Shown here: piece by piece, positions 1 through 13,780 of the stretch
Layout: every line of letters begins with the position of its first letter
How positions within the stretch are numbered: the stretch's first letter is position 1
DNA from: Paraphysomonas bandaiensis
Taxonomy: Eukaryota > Chrysophyceae
NCBI GenBank assembly: GCA_965644295.1
Contig: CBFFRP010000363.1
Coordinates: 434,001 to 498,000, forward strand
DNA length: 64,000 nt
Direction: 5' to 3'
The notes under the pieces: model-generated
The model's input: the letters and a program-made list of their open reading frames with translations, nothing else
What the model was told of the DNA's origin: nothing
The model's database searches: none
Program-made: the position numbers and the translations under genes

Positions 1-53
1 CACTACCATCTTATATTCATGATGTATATACTCTAATTGCAGTTTTATTGCAG

Positions 54-3000
54 ATATGTCTATTGGCTGTGGAGCTTTTCAGTTGGGATTTCAGCTCGAG
101 CACTTCCACTGTCGTCGACGAGAGTTCAATGGCATCGGGTTCTTTTGAAACTAGTTCTGTCAATTTACCTAAGGAGTGGGTTGAGATTGCCGGTGGTGGT
201 AATGTTTTTTTCACTATCCTCCAATCAGCTGTAGACAGCTACATCCAACTTCGAAATCCTATTTTAAACCCGGAGGTATCATCACATGTATGGTTTTGTG
301 ACCTTGCAGACGGTAATGGAGGGGTATCGGATGGTACGCCTTCAATGCAGTCGATTTCAACTGCTCGACAATACTTATCCGCATTCCGACAGCTGATCCT
401 TTCGTTGGTATCATTATCTACTTCTAATAGCGCTATATTTCCATCTAATGAAGAAAAAACTACCTATGTGGAGACTGCTATGTCCACAGTCACTCCACTT
501 TTGAGCCACTCGATCAAAGTGGCTATCCAACACCCTGCTGGCGAGATTGGTCACCCCACTAGAGTTCCTTCCGAGTGGTTGACAGATGTTAGAGCCGAGG
601 AAATAGAGCATATTATATATATACTGATACGACTACTGGGTAAGGACTTTGCAGTATTTTAATTTTCTAACGCTTTTATACGTTTGATCTTACCATGGTA
701 ATCTCTGCAGTTATATATATACGTATAGACATTGCTGATAGTCGTATGAGCAATCATTGACTCAGTGTTATGTGAGAGTGCTGAGATCTTGTGTGTTGGA
801 AACAGGCAATTTCCATTTATCCGGCGTTGGAAGTGCACCAAGCTTTGAGCCCTTCGTATTGTCATTGGGTGATGTAACCTACGGTCTTGCTACTGATATG
901 GGCACCATAACAGAGCATAGAACTTCATTGGTCACTCAGTGTTGTAACCCGAATGCAAGTCGGAATATTACTGATGCATCAGAAATGGAATGTGAAAGTG
1001 TGTTGGATGGATGGAGGGGAGATATATTAACACAACTGCTTGATTTATGGGCTATGTTACTGGGTAAGTTCAGTGTCCCGCACTGACAACATAGTATCTA
1101 AAAACTGACCCATATTTCTGGTTCCTCGTATTGCAGCCGTGTATTTGAAATATTTTGCCCTTGTGTTAGTGAGCGTCGTGCGTTTTGGAAGTGAATAACT
1201 CGTATCGTGTAGATGACCCTATGATGCATGGTGGGGGTGACGCATCCGCTGCTGGTGGGGTGGTGGCTAGACTGAGAAGTGGCTTGACTGATATGGCAGG
1301 GCAGGTGAAAGAATGTGATGCATGTACTTTCTATCTTTGTTGTACGTGTTATCAATCACTGGGGTATATTTTTCAAACTAGTTTGTTTGAAAATCAGTTG
1401 TCAATGACAATATTTGGTTCGCGAGCCTGTTGCGTGCAGTTATATTGTGGTAGTTACTCTGTGTGTGGCTGGACAATGCCGTATATATACCACATATATC
1501 ATGTATATACAACATACACCGTAATTTGATGCCGGCTTCAGATATTTGCCAGGCTGTTCGACTGCATTATGCTGATAGCTTTACAAGACCTCATTGCCAC
1601 AGAGGACGAGGATTTAGATGAAGATCACGAGGATATTGCTCTCAGGTCGTTACAAGCAAAGATACTTTTCTTACTGGATACTTGGCTCGCACTGTTGTTG
1701 CATTGACTATGTTGGAAGCTACTGTTTTGTATTATCTGGAACAATAATGTGTAGATTATCATGTATATAAGTTTCATTCTCTGAGAATATTACTATAGGA
1801 ATATGGACGAGCTTTTGGGAGGTATATCGCTGATTGGTAGATCTTTGGCTCTCTGGCCGTGTCTGAATCATGTTAAAAGCCATCTGGAGCGCGCAGCCAC
1901 CGATTTCGACTCAATTTTGCACAGAATACTGTCTGGCGATGGGGGTGCTATCAGCATCAGGGAGTGTAGTCGCTTGCTAGAGATACAGAGGGTGTGCGCA
2001 ATGTTCTTGATGCACTTGTGCTTTGAAGGTACAGGCATAAAGAGCAAGGCAGGGGCCATATGCTCGGATGGAGGAAATAGCAACAGCGAAATTCCAATTG
2101 TTCCTCAGTATATTCTTTCATCTGTACGAGAAGCCTCATCATTGGGTAAGGCAAGCGTCGAAGAGGTGTTCCATTCTCTAGGTAGTGTTATGAACGCAAT
2201 GATAGCAATATGCACACACAGTTTAGATGCCCAACGGAAGTCATTGAGTTTTAGCGCTGATATAAAACAAGGAAAATATGGCAACAGTGATGTGGCTCAT
2301 GCCCAGTTGCGAGCTCTAGAGCCCCTGCAAAGTCCTCTGGTTATGCAGAATTGGTTCGAATTTTTTAAGGAGTATTTAAGGTAATAGACCATTTAAGGTA
2401 ATGTCTTTGAGCCGTGTGTGCAGGACATACATGGGGGCTGAGAGTGGGTTGTATGATCATCCCGATATTGCATTATTCACCCGGAAATCATGCGGTGGAT
2501 CACCATCCAGAGCCTACATATCGCCATCTCCATCACCAACAGGCGTTTCGTTGTTGACTGGCCTAGTTAGCTGTATTACCCAATGTGTATGGTCTATGGG
2601 TGCTGAACATGCCATGTGTATTAGTGCACTGGGCGTACTGAAGGTAATATCTGTCAATCTGAGCCCTTGTGAAGTGTACGCATTATCTACTGATGATACA
2701 CTGGTCAACATATGGAATATCATGACCAACCATGAGCAGTACAGTCAGTTCACGATTAGATTGTCACCGACTGCATTGTCTTGTCTGTGGGAGAGCACAT
2801 TGTCATTGGCAGCCAAAATGGAGCTATGTGTATGCATGAAAGACGTTGAAGGTACTATTAATTTTGGCAATAACGGTACCGTGCCTGCGCTACCGGGTGC
2901 CATATTTCAACAGGTATCGCTATTTCTTGTCCAGTTGTATAGTGTCAACATCATGTATGCATCTGTATTTTTCAGACACATGAACTGCCAACCTTGAACG

Positions 3001-4838
3001 TGCATGTATTATGTATCCTCATATTCTTGAATATGGCGGTGCTGCTGTTATAGAATAACATGTGTGATGCGTTCACTATGTGATCAGATGTGTGCCTTTC
3101 TTCACGAGAGCGCATCTTTGTCGCCGATGAAAGGGCCCCGCAGTGGATGTGAAGCTAGTCAGGAAGAACGAATGTCCCTGCTTCTAGCGTGTCTACGAGG
3201 ATCTGCAAGGTAGAGTAGCTACCGCCTGAATTAAAGTGTTATTGACTTACTGGTGTCGATTGACTTAGATGTCCCGTGATTGCATTATCAAGTTGCGATA
3301 TTGAAAGTGATATGACTGAGGCTGGTCACCATGATCATCAACTCCGGCACTTACACATAGAGCGCGTTCAGACGTTGCTAATGACTCACAGGAAATCAAT
3401 TTCACGACTCTTTGATTTTAATTTGCCTACGTTAGTTGAAGTAGTGACTTCCCAGTCATCTGGCATGGACAACGATCTCCGACTCAGCTTCTTGTCTGAT
3501 CTGACTGTTGTGGTTACGGATTACACAGAATTCCAGTTCTCTCAATTGAATTCCGCCTCTGCCTGCTTGCTTTATGAATCAGCCATACGGCTGCTGATGT
3601 ACTTTGTGTCCTACCAGCACACGCAAATTCATGCAAGCGTTTCCGATGCCAATGTGATAGTGAATTTGCTTAAGTTTCTAGACACGTTATCATCTCAAGA
3701 ATTCTTAGCCCCATCTGATAGTGGTGCTGAACCGACCTGTGCTCCCACCCAACATCTTTCTCCTCTAGCCAGTGCGCTGGCTAGGAATATCGGAGTAAGT
3801 GAGGTCGTATGTGTGGGAGTGGTGATTCTTTCCAGAGTTATTTCTAGTGATATATTAGAGCACTATACAGATCTTCAGGATTCTTATTTCTCAATGCTCA
3901 GTTATAGCCTATCGTCATCTCCAGAGCACATTTTATTAGGTAGTGATACCAGCCGTGCGTTAGTTACTGCCGTGGGACTCTCCGTCGATGAATTCGCCAG
4001 CACTATTGGTCACATTCTATCCTTACTGCTATGGGGAGTACAGGATTCCTTTAATCCATCCACAGCGAGGCTGGCTCTACAAGGGGTGCAACACTGCGCC
4101 GTGTCCTACATAAGATCTGGTACTTACTATTTTCTGTTTGTTGTATGTGTTGTACGCTATATGTTGGGATATGGAATGTACTGCGCTATATTTCGTTCAT
4201 TAGAGCATTATGGCGAATATAATTTTGGCGTTGTGTAATTACTGCATTATACGCATGGCTACTTTACCTACATCGAATACCGCATCATATTCACCTGTCG
4301 ATATGTGAACTTGTATGGAGCCAGATTTCACTTTTTATGAAATGTAGGGAAGAATGGGAACGAGGTGCTTTCCCAATTCATATTGCACTGCCAAATTCAC
4401 TTCGTCAATCTCTTGCTGGGAATACCCGCGCAACCTTCTTCCAATGGATTTGGTGCATCCGAAGAGTGCGCGGCTGGTCTATCTTGGGACCGTATTGATG
4501 CGTTTTCGTCAGCTTTTCTGGCTGTGATTGCGTTTGATTCCAGCAGGTCGTGTATTGTTAATCGTCATGTTCCACTCATTACTCACACATGACACACTGT
4601 CGTGCCATATATTTTGTATTACCTTACAGTGAAGTATAATAGGTTTATAGCCGAGGTCATACCCCAGTGTATTGCTTCACGACCTCAGTCTCTTCAGGCT
4701 CCACTCTCTGCACTCTTTCAAAAGCTCACGTCTGATAGAGGGGTGAATTTATCGGACTTTAGAAAACAAAATTCTCGAATATTTACATCAAATTTGAGGG
4801 ATTTTTTCAGCGAAAGTAAATTATTACCTTGCAGCTAG
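54..4838 (+). CDS. XPO4: Exportin-4-like nuclear transport receptor, 5' truncated
   Basis: A HEAT-repeat karyopherin of the exportin-4 family, expected to carry cargo through nuclear pores with Ran-GTP. Ten exons join in consistent phase: 54-639, 806-1063, 1174-1304, 1542-1645, 1799-2380, 2424-2913, 3088-3209, 3269-4119, 4348-4546 and 4643-4838, giving about 1,172 residues, already the length of animal XPO4, so the N-terminus lies outside the window. Family landmarks from established knowledge: an LFSWDF motif near the start (XPO4 has LSWxF), FPSNEEKTTYVE, an acidic EDEDLDEDHEDIA stretch where XPO4 has its Glu/Asp-rich segment, the LLKFLDTLSSQEFLAPSD segment matching the KEFIDFSD region, and SEVVCVGVVILSRVISSDIL followed by DLQDSYFSMLSYSL. 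Exons 3 and 4 (1174-1645) are least certain, because another reading frame at 1138-1191 is also open. Confidence 0.82.
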
Positions 4839-6221
4839 TTTTGATTGGTAGTTAGAATTGTCGGCGGGATTGTCTATCATTCTGTATAGATATACTTGCT
4901 TTTGTTGAAGTATAATATTTGCTACTTTCATACTGTAATTTAATATGTTCAACAATTGACAATGACTTAACATGTCGAAATAATTATGGCTGATACTTAT
5001 CGCCATTTTGTTTCGAAAAGTGTTTTTTTAACCTGAATTGGGTTCAAACGAATGTTTACATTTGCACCGGGGATATATAGACATTCAACTTCAATATGTT
5101 GCTTGAAAAGGAAACTATGTTTTAATATTATGATACTGACAGCCATTTCAACATTGTCTATTACATAAATTTAGGGGAAGCCCAACTAACTCCTCCCGAA
5201 CGGGGGTATGAATATGACTTATTGTGCTGTATGCACCTCTGTATGAAGATTTTTAACCTGTGGTACGCCTCCCGGTAGTCTATGGTTAGCAACAATATAT
5301 TTTAAAAAATTTCGATTGCTGAAGGTAAGTCTGCAAATAAAGAATTGACCGACTCTTGTAACACTCCACTAGCTGGAATTATTTGCTTTGGCATGATGCG
5401 TGGAGTCTGAATGGATTTCTTTTCAGCTATGGAATTTAGTGGATTTCTTATCAACGTCTTCCACCAAATCTCAGGAGCACGCTCGCTCTCCATAGCTGGT
5501 ATAAGAGATCGATGTTGATACTTGGCTCAGTAATCACACAACATCCAGTGTCACTCACATGCTCCCTTCGAACAGCACGAAACGTAATCAGAGTTAATAA
5601 GAAAGTCTGATTATTACATGAGAACGGTTGTGTACAGAAACTAGTATTACATCTATAGACTGACTAAGCTGTACTTGCTATGTGCTACTAGTGGCGGGCA
5701 ACCGTCTCGGGACTGCTTGTGCATCGCTGCGAGCACCATGGTGCAACTAATCAGAGTTTAGTGTACACCATCATACGAGTACGACGACCACACATGGTGC
5801 TCCAATAGCCACAGAATAAGATGAACTGGTGCTCACGTGATAAATTGTGTACTTACCCTAGATATACATCATATTCATGTCACATATACTTGCAGAACAC
5901 ACTGACGGCATGGGTCAATTTCAAGCGCATGTGCACTATGCTATAGCAAGTACGGTATAAAGGTATAATAAATAAAAGGACATAGACGGTAATGCATGTA
6001 GCGATGCAGTAGAAATTATAAAAGTACGTGAACATGCGTTATTGATGCGATGTCTATTTTTCTTTTATCTGCAGCTAGTGAAGAATCAGTAGCAATGAAG
6101 CGTATGGTAGTATATATGTAGTGGATCTACACTTGCAATGAGGGATATGATGTGTCATTTATATGATGGGGGAGATACATAGCACTCTAGTGGAATATAA
6201 ACGCCATCTATGATAACTAGT
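4839..6221. other. Intergenic, no gene seen; old copy of dispersed repeat B
   Basis: AT-rich sequence with no supportable gene. Positions about 5008-5130 are a diverged copy of the repeat at 19820 and 49876, sharing the phrase around gacattcaacttcaata. Positions about 5690-5770 share the tgcttgtgc...gcaccatggtgcaac segment of dispersed repeat C. A 63-codon minus-strand ORF at 5302-5493 has no recognisable motif and was not called. Confidence 0.5.
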
Positions 6222-7323
6222 GTAACGCCTTGGCGTTAAACTATATTGCTCCCGTCGTTGTTTAGCTATCATAGTTTGGCCATGCCGAGATCATAAGTGT
6301 TAGGAATGCATATACAAGCTATGGAAAATCTATGGTCTCTATCTATGGTTGGAGTGGCATGAGTGACAATACTACTGTGGAAATCTGGGCATCTACTTTC
6401 TGATGACTGCTAGCTACGGTTGGGAGCGAGCTGTGCTGATGTGCGGTTTATATGCCAGGACGAATGATACCTCTTGCTCTAGGGATGTACTGTGTCTATG
6501 TGTCATTATTATTTACATACGTGCACATGTATTCTATACAAATATCATATTCATGTCATATATATACATTCAGATCATGCTTATGCCAAAACTTGAATCT
6601 TATACAAGCACGTGGTATAAGTATGATCTGAATGTAGACTAGACCATAGCATGCGTGGTAATAAGAGCGTAATGAACGGCATGGATGAAAATATGCATAC
6701 ATATATATAGAGATAGTACAAAGTATGGCTATAAATAAATGAAGGTACTACTATATTGATGTCTAATGATGTCTAATTCAATCTACTACAGTTATAGATG
6801 AATCAGTACCAATGGAATACATATACATAATATTATGTAAAGTGTGTGGTGTGTATGCAATAATGATGAATGTTAGATTGGTGTAAGGGCATACAATATA
6901 AGAGTGGTAAATACACATATATATCAGTAATGTTCTGTAGGTGACGTGTGATGAGCATGATGATAGATAGTATCATCATGGCACAATGAATGCCAAATGA
7001 TGTTTGTATAGAATACATGTGCAAGCATGTGAGTAATTATGACATATAGACACAGTACATCCCTAGAGTAAGAGGTATCATTCGTCCTGGCATATAGACC
7101 ACACATCAGCACAGCTCGCTCCCAACCGTAGCTAGCAGTCATCAGAAAGTAGACGCCCAGATTTCCACAGTAGTATTGTCACTCATGCCACTCCAACCAT
7201 AAATAGAGACCATAGATTTTCCATAGCTTGTATATGCATTCCTAACACTTATGATCTCGGCATGGCCAAACTATGATAGCTAAACAACGACGGGAGCAAT
7301 ATAGTTTAACGCCGAGACGTTAC
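6222..7323. mobile_element. Non-autonomous DNA-transposon-like element with about 330-bp terminal inverted repeats
   Basis: The left arm (6222-6552) is repeated in reverse complement as the right arm (6993-7323). Shared stretches include the terminal GGCGTTAAACTATATTGCTC, the tagctatcatagtttggcc segment and the ctgctagctacggttgggag segment. The arms differ by scattered substitutions and are therefore not recent twins. About 440 bp of non-coding sequence separates them. The outermost bases pair as GTAAC...GTTAC. No transposase is present and no clear target duplication is visible. The layout resembles a foldback element or a large MITE; the superfamily is unknown. Confidence 0.8.
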
Positions 7324-8745
7324 CGCAGTGAAATGATGTAATATACAAGGAGCATATAAGTAAAATAATAGCACATCTGCACACAGCAGAACAATACCAA
7401 CAACAGATCTCACTCGTCTAGACGTAGTAGCCCATATATACAAAACTTGCTCCCAACCGAGCTATCAGTCACCTGAGACACAATGTACATATAACCACAC
7501 ATTTCAGCTTCTTATGCTTCTCCCAGCCATGAATAGATACCACAGAGACACACATATATCTAGCCTATAAGCACTCCAAACACTCGAAATCCTGATACAA
7601 CCTAGTTGTAACTGAACTATTAATTTAGACCAACAGGAAGGCAGCATTACTATATATACCCTTCGAGGAGCCAGGACGATTGGGTCAAGTCTGGGATGCG
7701 GCCTATTCTTCGTGCATTTTGTAAAGAATTCTTACAGATCTCGCGGAACCGACTTTGACAGGTCTGATGAGTTCAAGTAGGAGTACGACGACAGAAAGAC
7801 AAAAATTTAGAGTTGTCAAAAACAATCTGCAGCCAAGATTATGAGTTACCTTGATTTGTTAGAACTGACACCGCCCCCAACAAAGTCGGACTCAGACCTT
7901 TTTCGTGGTATTCTGGGGAATAAGTACCGGGGATATTTCTCCGAAAAACTAACGTGAGTAGCATATATATATAGTCAGCAGATAATTTTCTGGTTACTCA
8001 TAGCCAAATGCTTGTGTGGTACACGGGACAATATAGAGCAACAAAGATTTACAACCTCTTTTGTGGTGAAGAGACACTTAAATAAACTCCTGAATGCTAT
8101 ATACCCTGATATCATCCTACAATCCTACAGAATACGCATGTATTCTACGAGTACCACAATTCTATAAGGATTGCCATGAACGTCCGTTTCAGCCTTATAT
8201 ACCTCAGTGCGCAAATCATCAGAATTAACTACGACTAGCTACTTCTTTTCTCGCCTTACTAACTATGTCATCTTCTCCTTAAACTTTTACGATAGTGACT
8301 CACAAACGACTCATTTTCGCTATACACCTGCAGTACTTATGATGAAGACAGATTCCAATTGTTGAATGAATCGCCACAAGCATTCCAATTGTGTGAGGGT
8401 GGGACTATTCAAGTGAATAGGCCGTGAAAGTGAAAACATGTGAAGAGCACATGGAAGATACACGATGTCTCTCTCTACACAATTGCAGTGACATCACGAC
8501 GCTTCTAGACACGTCAAAAAGCTGGAAAGATTCAATATTGGACCTCACTTAGTTACGTATCCGTTATAATTCCATGCTTCGTGTGTGGGACTCTTCCCAT
8601 CATCACATAATGTCATTATCAAAATAACATATTAGAGCAACGATTCAAACTAGTATTCAAATCGAATGGCAATATAGGATAAAACAGTGACTACGCAATG
8701 CCATAACTGCACAGTATATCTCGCTGTCAGAAGTAAGTTCCACAT
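7324..8745. other. Intergenic, nothing recognised
   Basis: About 1.4 kb of AT-rich sequence downstream of the kinase gene. I see no ORF with motifs, no tRNA and no repeat related to the others in the window. Confidence 0.4.
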
Positions 8746-11700
8746 TTAGAATGTCATTGCTGCATCAGATATACTACTCGATGTCGATGTATCATCGGAG
8801 ACAATTCTGCGAATAGGTAGTACAGCACATATAATATTAATTGTAGGTAAAACAGCACAAAGAGATTCAAAGTACTCAGCAATATACGTCCACGGAGTGT
8901 AGTAATATGTGAACATGACGATGAACCTGTAGTGTTTGCCTATAGCGGGAGCTGTCGATTGAACGGACCCTCCATCAGCAGCATTCAAGGGCTGGATTAA
9001 AAAGCACCATCACACCACTGATTTATAGTTTAGCTGTATACATACCTTTCTTTGATAAGGATAGAACCTTGTTATAAAAGGATGTCTGAGAGCTTCGCGG
9101 GCAGTAATTCGTGATCTGTATATATATCAAAAATAGCGTCAATTTTAAGGTTCGAGAAAGAAAACAACCCAGACACAGTACAGAGCAAACACGTACTTGG
9201 GGTTCTTGTGAAGAAGTTGGCGAATCAACAGTTTAGTATCCTCCGACAGTTTGTTCCATGTTGATGGGGAAACTGTAATGTCACCCTACATATATGTTGC
9301 ACAACCACGACTTTATTACAAACATGAAGACACATATTATTGCGCACGTACTTTTACAGTAGCACATATTATTTCATGCTGGGTTCTCCCATCAAATGGA
9401 AGCTGCGAATAGAGCACTAATTCACGAAAACGATAAAATACACAAGTTTACCTTTCCACAGAGCACTAGAAACATAATCACACCTACGGACCACAGATCT
9501 GTCTCCTGTCCATAACCCTGCAAGTTCGAATTTACAACAAACGCACGCGAATACAAGACATATGTTGTAAAATAACCTGCTCAGTGAGGACTTCTGGGGC
9601 AACATAGGATAGTGTCCCGCATGCTGCATCCATGCGCTCACTTGGAAGGACCATCTGCAGCATTTAAACATAATGTAACTCAAAGCAAAATACCAAACCT
9701 GGCAGTCGCGTGTATACGTGACTGCCAAGCTATCTACAATATAACAATGATACATCATATTTCAACTAGAAAGCTCTGTAGAGTCACAACATAAGGCATA
9801 GCACAGTAAGAATATACAGAGATCCTTGTTTGCTAACCTTGGACAGGCCAAAGTCAGCGATCTTGATATCCTCGAGGTTACCACCGCATAGAATGTTCTC
9901 CGGCTTAATATCTCTGAATGAATTAATGGGTCACCTGACATACGAACACCGCATAAGATGAAACCGTGGCACTACCTGTGTACGATTCCTAGATCATGAA
10001 GGTAGGCAACACTCTCCAAAATAGGACGTATCAGTTTAGCTGCCTCTTCCTGGAAGACAAGTTACATCGAATGTATGGTATACATTATCAACTTGGATGG
10101 AGAGAAGTAACACAGCACTACCCCCCCCCATTAGTCGATATACACTGCACTATACGGCGTCATCAATATTGTAAACACGATAATATATCATATCTTATAG
10201 TACAATACATACACTATTAAGTAATACCTCTGAAAACCTAGGCCGACCTCGAAGTTGCTGAAAGAGCTCCCCGCCTTGAAGTTTCTCCATTACAATGTAA
10301 ATATGTGTCCTGATGAACAGCGTATAAAAGATATCGCAGAATACTGAATACCTTTGTACATACCTCGATTCATAGACTCCTTCCAACTTAATAATATTGG
10401 GGTGGTTCACAAGCTTGAGCACTGTTAATATCATGTTAAAACGAAATACTTGTATCTACATTTTTACACATTCATTTCAATCACACAACTGCAACCACCT
10501 GCGATCTCTGTTCTCAATAAAGCTTTCTCTTCGGGCTCTATTGAAGCTTTCTCGATTATTTTAACTGCATGTCGTGTGCCGTGTTCTTTATGAACACACT
10601 CACATACCACGCTGAATCTCCCCCTTCCAATTTCGCCACATATTATGTAGTCTTCCTCTATTGGAACCACCTACATATACTGTTAACAGCAGCACTCAGA
10701 TAGCAATAAGGGTTGAATTGTAAAACAGGAACTTTGAAATCCATGATCCTATTTGCTAGCAATATAAGCTCATACTTTTACAAACCTGTGCTGCATGTTG
10801 AATCTTAGTTAGCCACTGCTCTCTCTCTGACTCCGAACGACAATAAAGAATCCTAGATTCGTGTCTACGAGAATATATACGTTACAAATAGAACAACGTT
10901 CACTGCACTAGATATGGCATACGAAGCGGCGTGAATTACTTGTAATGCTCGCCCGCGCAAAGGTCTTGATGAAGAATCTCCATACCATAGTAGCCTTTCA
11001 GTTCACTGGATGCGTCATCGACCTAAAAATATACCAACAAATAAATTCGATAAATACAATACAGTGCTAAGTCTGAAACTACGATTATCTTCAAGAAGAA
11101 GGAGAATCCATACATACCAAACATTAACATATCGAATACTGTAGCATACATGTGTATAATTGTGAAAACGAGAAGAACCCTTCGCACCTTGTCACATATA
11201 CACCCAGTAAGAAAAATAACACCTCTTGGTCTGACATCCCTCTTGTGTGCATAATAGTATATACAATTGCCTGTGCATACACATCACATCAACACCAGGT
11301 CAAAATAGGACATGATAATTGGCACTACACATAGGCGTTCTATAGGAAAAGTCAATCATAACACGCACTCCAAGGAAGTTGTTGTGCATGCATCAGGTAT
11401 ACAAATCAAATATACTATCGACCCACCTGAGAGTACATACCACCGTTTACTCCATCGATGCAACATATTCCCTCTTTTCCAGAGGTACGACTCCTTGTCA
11501 ACGACATCCTTATACATCTGAACAGTCAAATGAAATATTAAAATCTACGAAGGGATTCTGGTACGATAGATGTGTACATACGTTGTTCTCTTCAGTCGTA
11601 AATCGAGGCATATCAGTCATGCCACCAAACTCCTTGTCAATAATTTGTTGCAAAGACTGGCGCAGGGATTCGCTGTGAGTGAGCTCTAGAGCTTGACAAA

Positions 11701-13780
11701 GCAGCTGATGGCAGTGTTCCTCATTGTCTTTGTCGAAATGTAAGTCGTCACATGATGGAATTCTTTCACTACATTGCATATTACGAAATCAGGCATATTC
11801 CCTTCCAAAATACATATATATATATAACGATATTCTGCATTCACAAAACTACATATCATACACCACAGCAAATCACGATAGCTAGTTGTAGACTTGACAC
11901 ACTCATTGTAGCACCACCATTCCACTACACAAACAAATCCACGAAGTATAGAGGTGTAAGAGCGGGATTCATACCCCATTTGAAAAGAATTTGATCGAGG
12001 TCCTAACTTCTGCGTGCTCTCACCATCCAACTGCTTTGATCGTCGTAACACACTATCTTTATATAGGTTTTCGTTATTCTTGCTTAATTGAGTCCCAGAC
12101 ACAGGCCGAGATATCTAGAACATCATATTATACAAATACTCATGATATTAAATGATTAGATATAAGCCTGCTTACCGCCCCGACAGTGTCCAATTGACCA
12201 GAGTATGTTCGGGTTAGAGTCGTACTGGAACGACCCCTACAGCTAGAATTGTAAAAGCACATAATTCGAGTGTATATATTACACTTACTTTGGGGTTGGT
12301 AGCGCATCTTTTTGGGTGTGACATGTGTGGTGCTGAAAAACTATTGAGTTGAAACCTTGCGGTCATACAAATGGACGTACCTTTTCCCCAACAAACGGTA
12401 ACATGCTCTCAAAATACTCAAGTACTCCGTGTGTTCTTTGAATCCACCTGTAAAACAAGCAATACTTACGTAACCTCGAACCACATAAAATATTATATTT
12501 ATTTCTTCATAGTAGTGTTCAATAAAGTACACAAGGAGTAAATTCCTCACATTTTGAACTCTTCATACTTTAGACGACCTTCATGGTTCAAGTCGCACTC
12601 CTAAAGAATAGGTGTTACAGCTAATTGGGTGTACGAATCCACAAAAATACTTGGAATGCTTTCTCTACAATACCATGGTTGGTGTAGGCATCGACTTCTT
12701 CAAACTCAGTCGCGGGAGATACAAGCGTAGTTGCTCCAGTGTTAACAGACAGGTCTGACATAAATCGTCATGTTAGTATAGCGATACGTTACTCAATTTT
12801 TACGATATCATAATAGAGCGTACAATATCGCATATTTACATGGTAGGAGGTTGTACCTTCCCTTTTGTGTCTGCTCGTCACAGTCTCATGCGGTTGAGGA
12901 AAAGGAGAAGGACAACTTTCCTCTGAGGATCCTGACTGAGCAGACTGCACTGACTCCTCATCATTCAACGGAACTGTGCTATCTAACATATTAACTGCTG
13001 TGTGGTTCATACGGTTGAGGCCCAGTACAGATTTGGGGACTGTGGAACATATTAAGCGTTTGCAGCGTATAAAGTTCACTTGCTCCAGTGACATTTACAA
13101 CAAATATCCAGCTTGTCGAAGCATAGGAGCAAAGTACACAAGTATACAATACACGATCACTCAATTCATTGATTAGTCTATAGTTCACTAGTTACCATGA
13201 TTGAGAAGGGTTGTCAATTCTTCTTTAGAAACAGTTTGATCGTGGGAAGTATCATACATGTTGAATATGAAGTGGATTTTTTCATCAAATGTGCCCCTGT
13301 AGTATAGCGTAGATGTGATCAATAGTTATGCTTATTGCCACCACGAATGGTATGCATACCTTGCGCATATAGACAGTCCGGTGACAAATTCGTCCATGTC
13401 GATGAGACCGTCACCCTTGACGTCAAACTGAGCAAACAACCGATCTAACATAACATCAGACTCATTGAGTAAAGAAAATTCCCAAGTACCTCCCAGTAGG
13501 CCACACAATGGGAAGTACTGAAGAAAGGTGTCCTTGTCAATTCCTTTACCATGATTACGCTCTGCCAAGTCCTGAGACACATGTACCTATCATCACAGGA
13601 GTGTACGGGGGCCTTTATACGTACCGTCCACGTTGCTCGCAATACATGTAACTCGTCCTTATCAACTGCTCAGTGACAAGTAGTTAGCGATGTGATAGAA
13701 ACAACGAACATATGCGTACATTTACTGGCAGCTAGTCGAGCTTTACTGTGAATATGGCTTGGGGAATTAGTATTACCCAT
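8746..13780 (-). CDS. N-myristoylated EF-hand/PH-domain calcium-dependent protein kinase (inverted CDPK type)
   Basis: Twenty-eight exons join in phase into about 838 residues. The N-terminus MGNTNS is a good myristoylation signal. Residues about 20-160 form an NCS/calcineurin-B-like EF-hand block: DVKGDGLIDMDEF is a good calcium loop and DTSHDQTVSKEE a weaker one. A further loop, DLNHEGRLKYEEF, follows a Ser-rich linker. A PH domain comes next (YLWKRGNMLHRWSKRWYVL, then IYYYAHKRDVRPRG, ending ESEREQWLTKIQ). The C-terminal CAMK-type kinase has GEIGRGRFSVV (glycine loop), HAVKII (lysine), VHRDIKPEN (catalytic loop), ADFGLSK, GTLSYVAPE and GYGQETDLWSVGVI, so all catalytic residues are present. 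EF hands and PH ahead of the kinase is the reverse of plant CDPKs and is the arrangement known for apicomplexan CDPK7. It probably acts at membranes by myristate plus PH-lipid binding. The start codon gives MG directly, which supports it. Confidence 0.88.

Noticed and set aside
6403-7142. Two similar small ORFs on opposite strands (6403-6642 plus, 6924-7142 minus) starting MTASYGWERAVL
   Set aside because: They are the same sequence read from the two arms of the inverted-repeat element; the similarity follows from the repeat, not from selection on a protein.
6222-7323. CRISPR array or bacterial insertion sequence
   Set aside because: No regular short repeats with unique spacers and no transposase; all genes here have spliceosomal introns.
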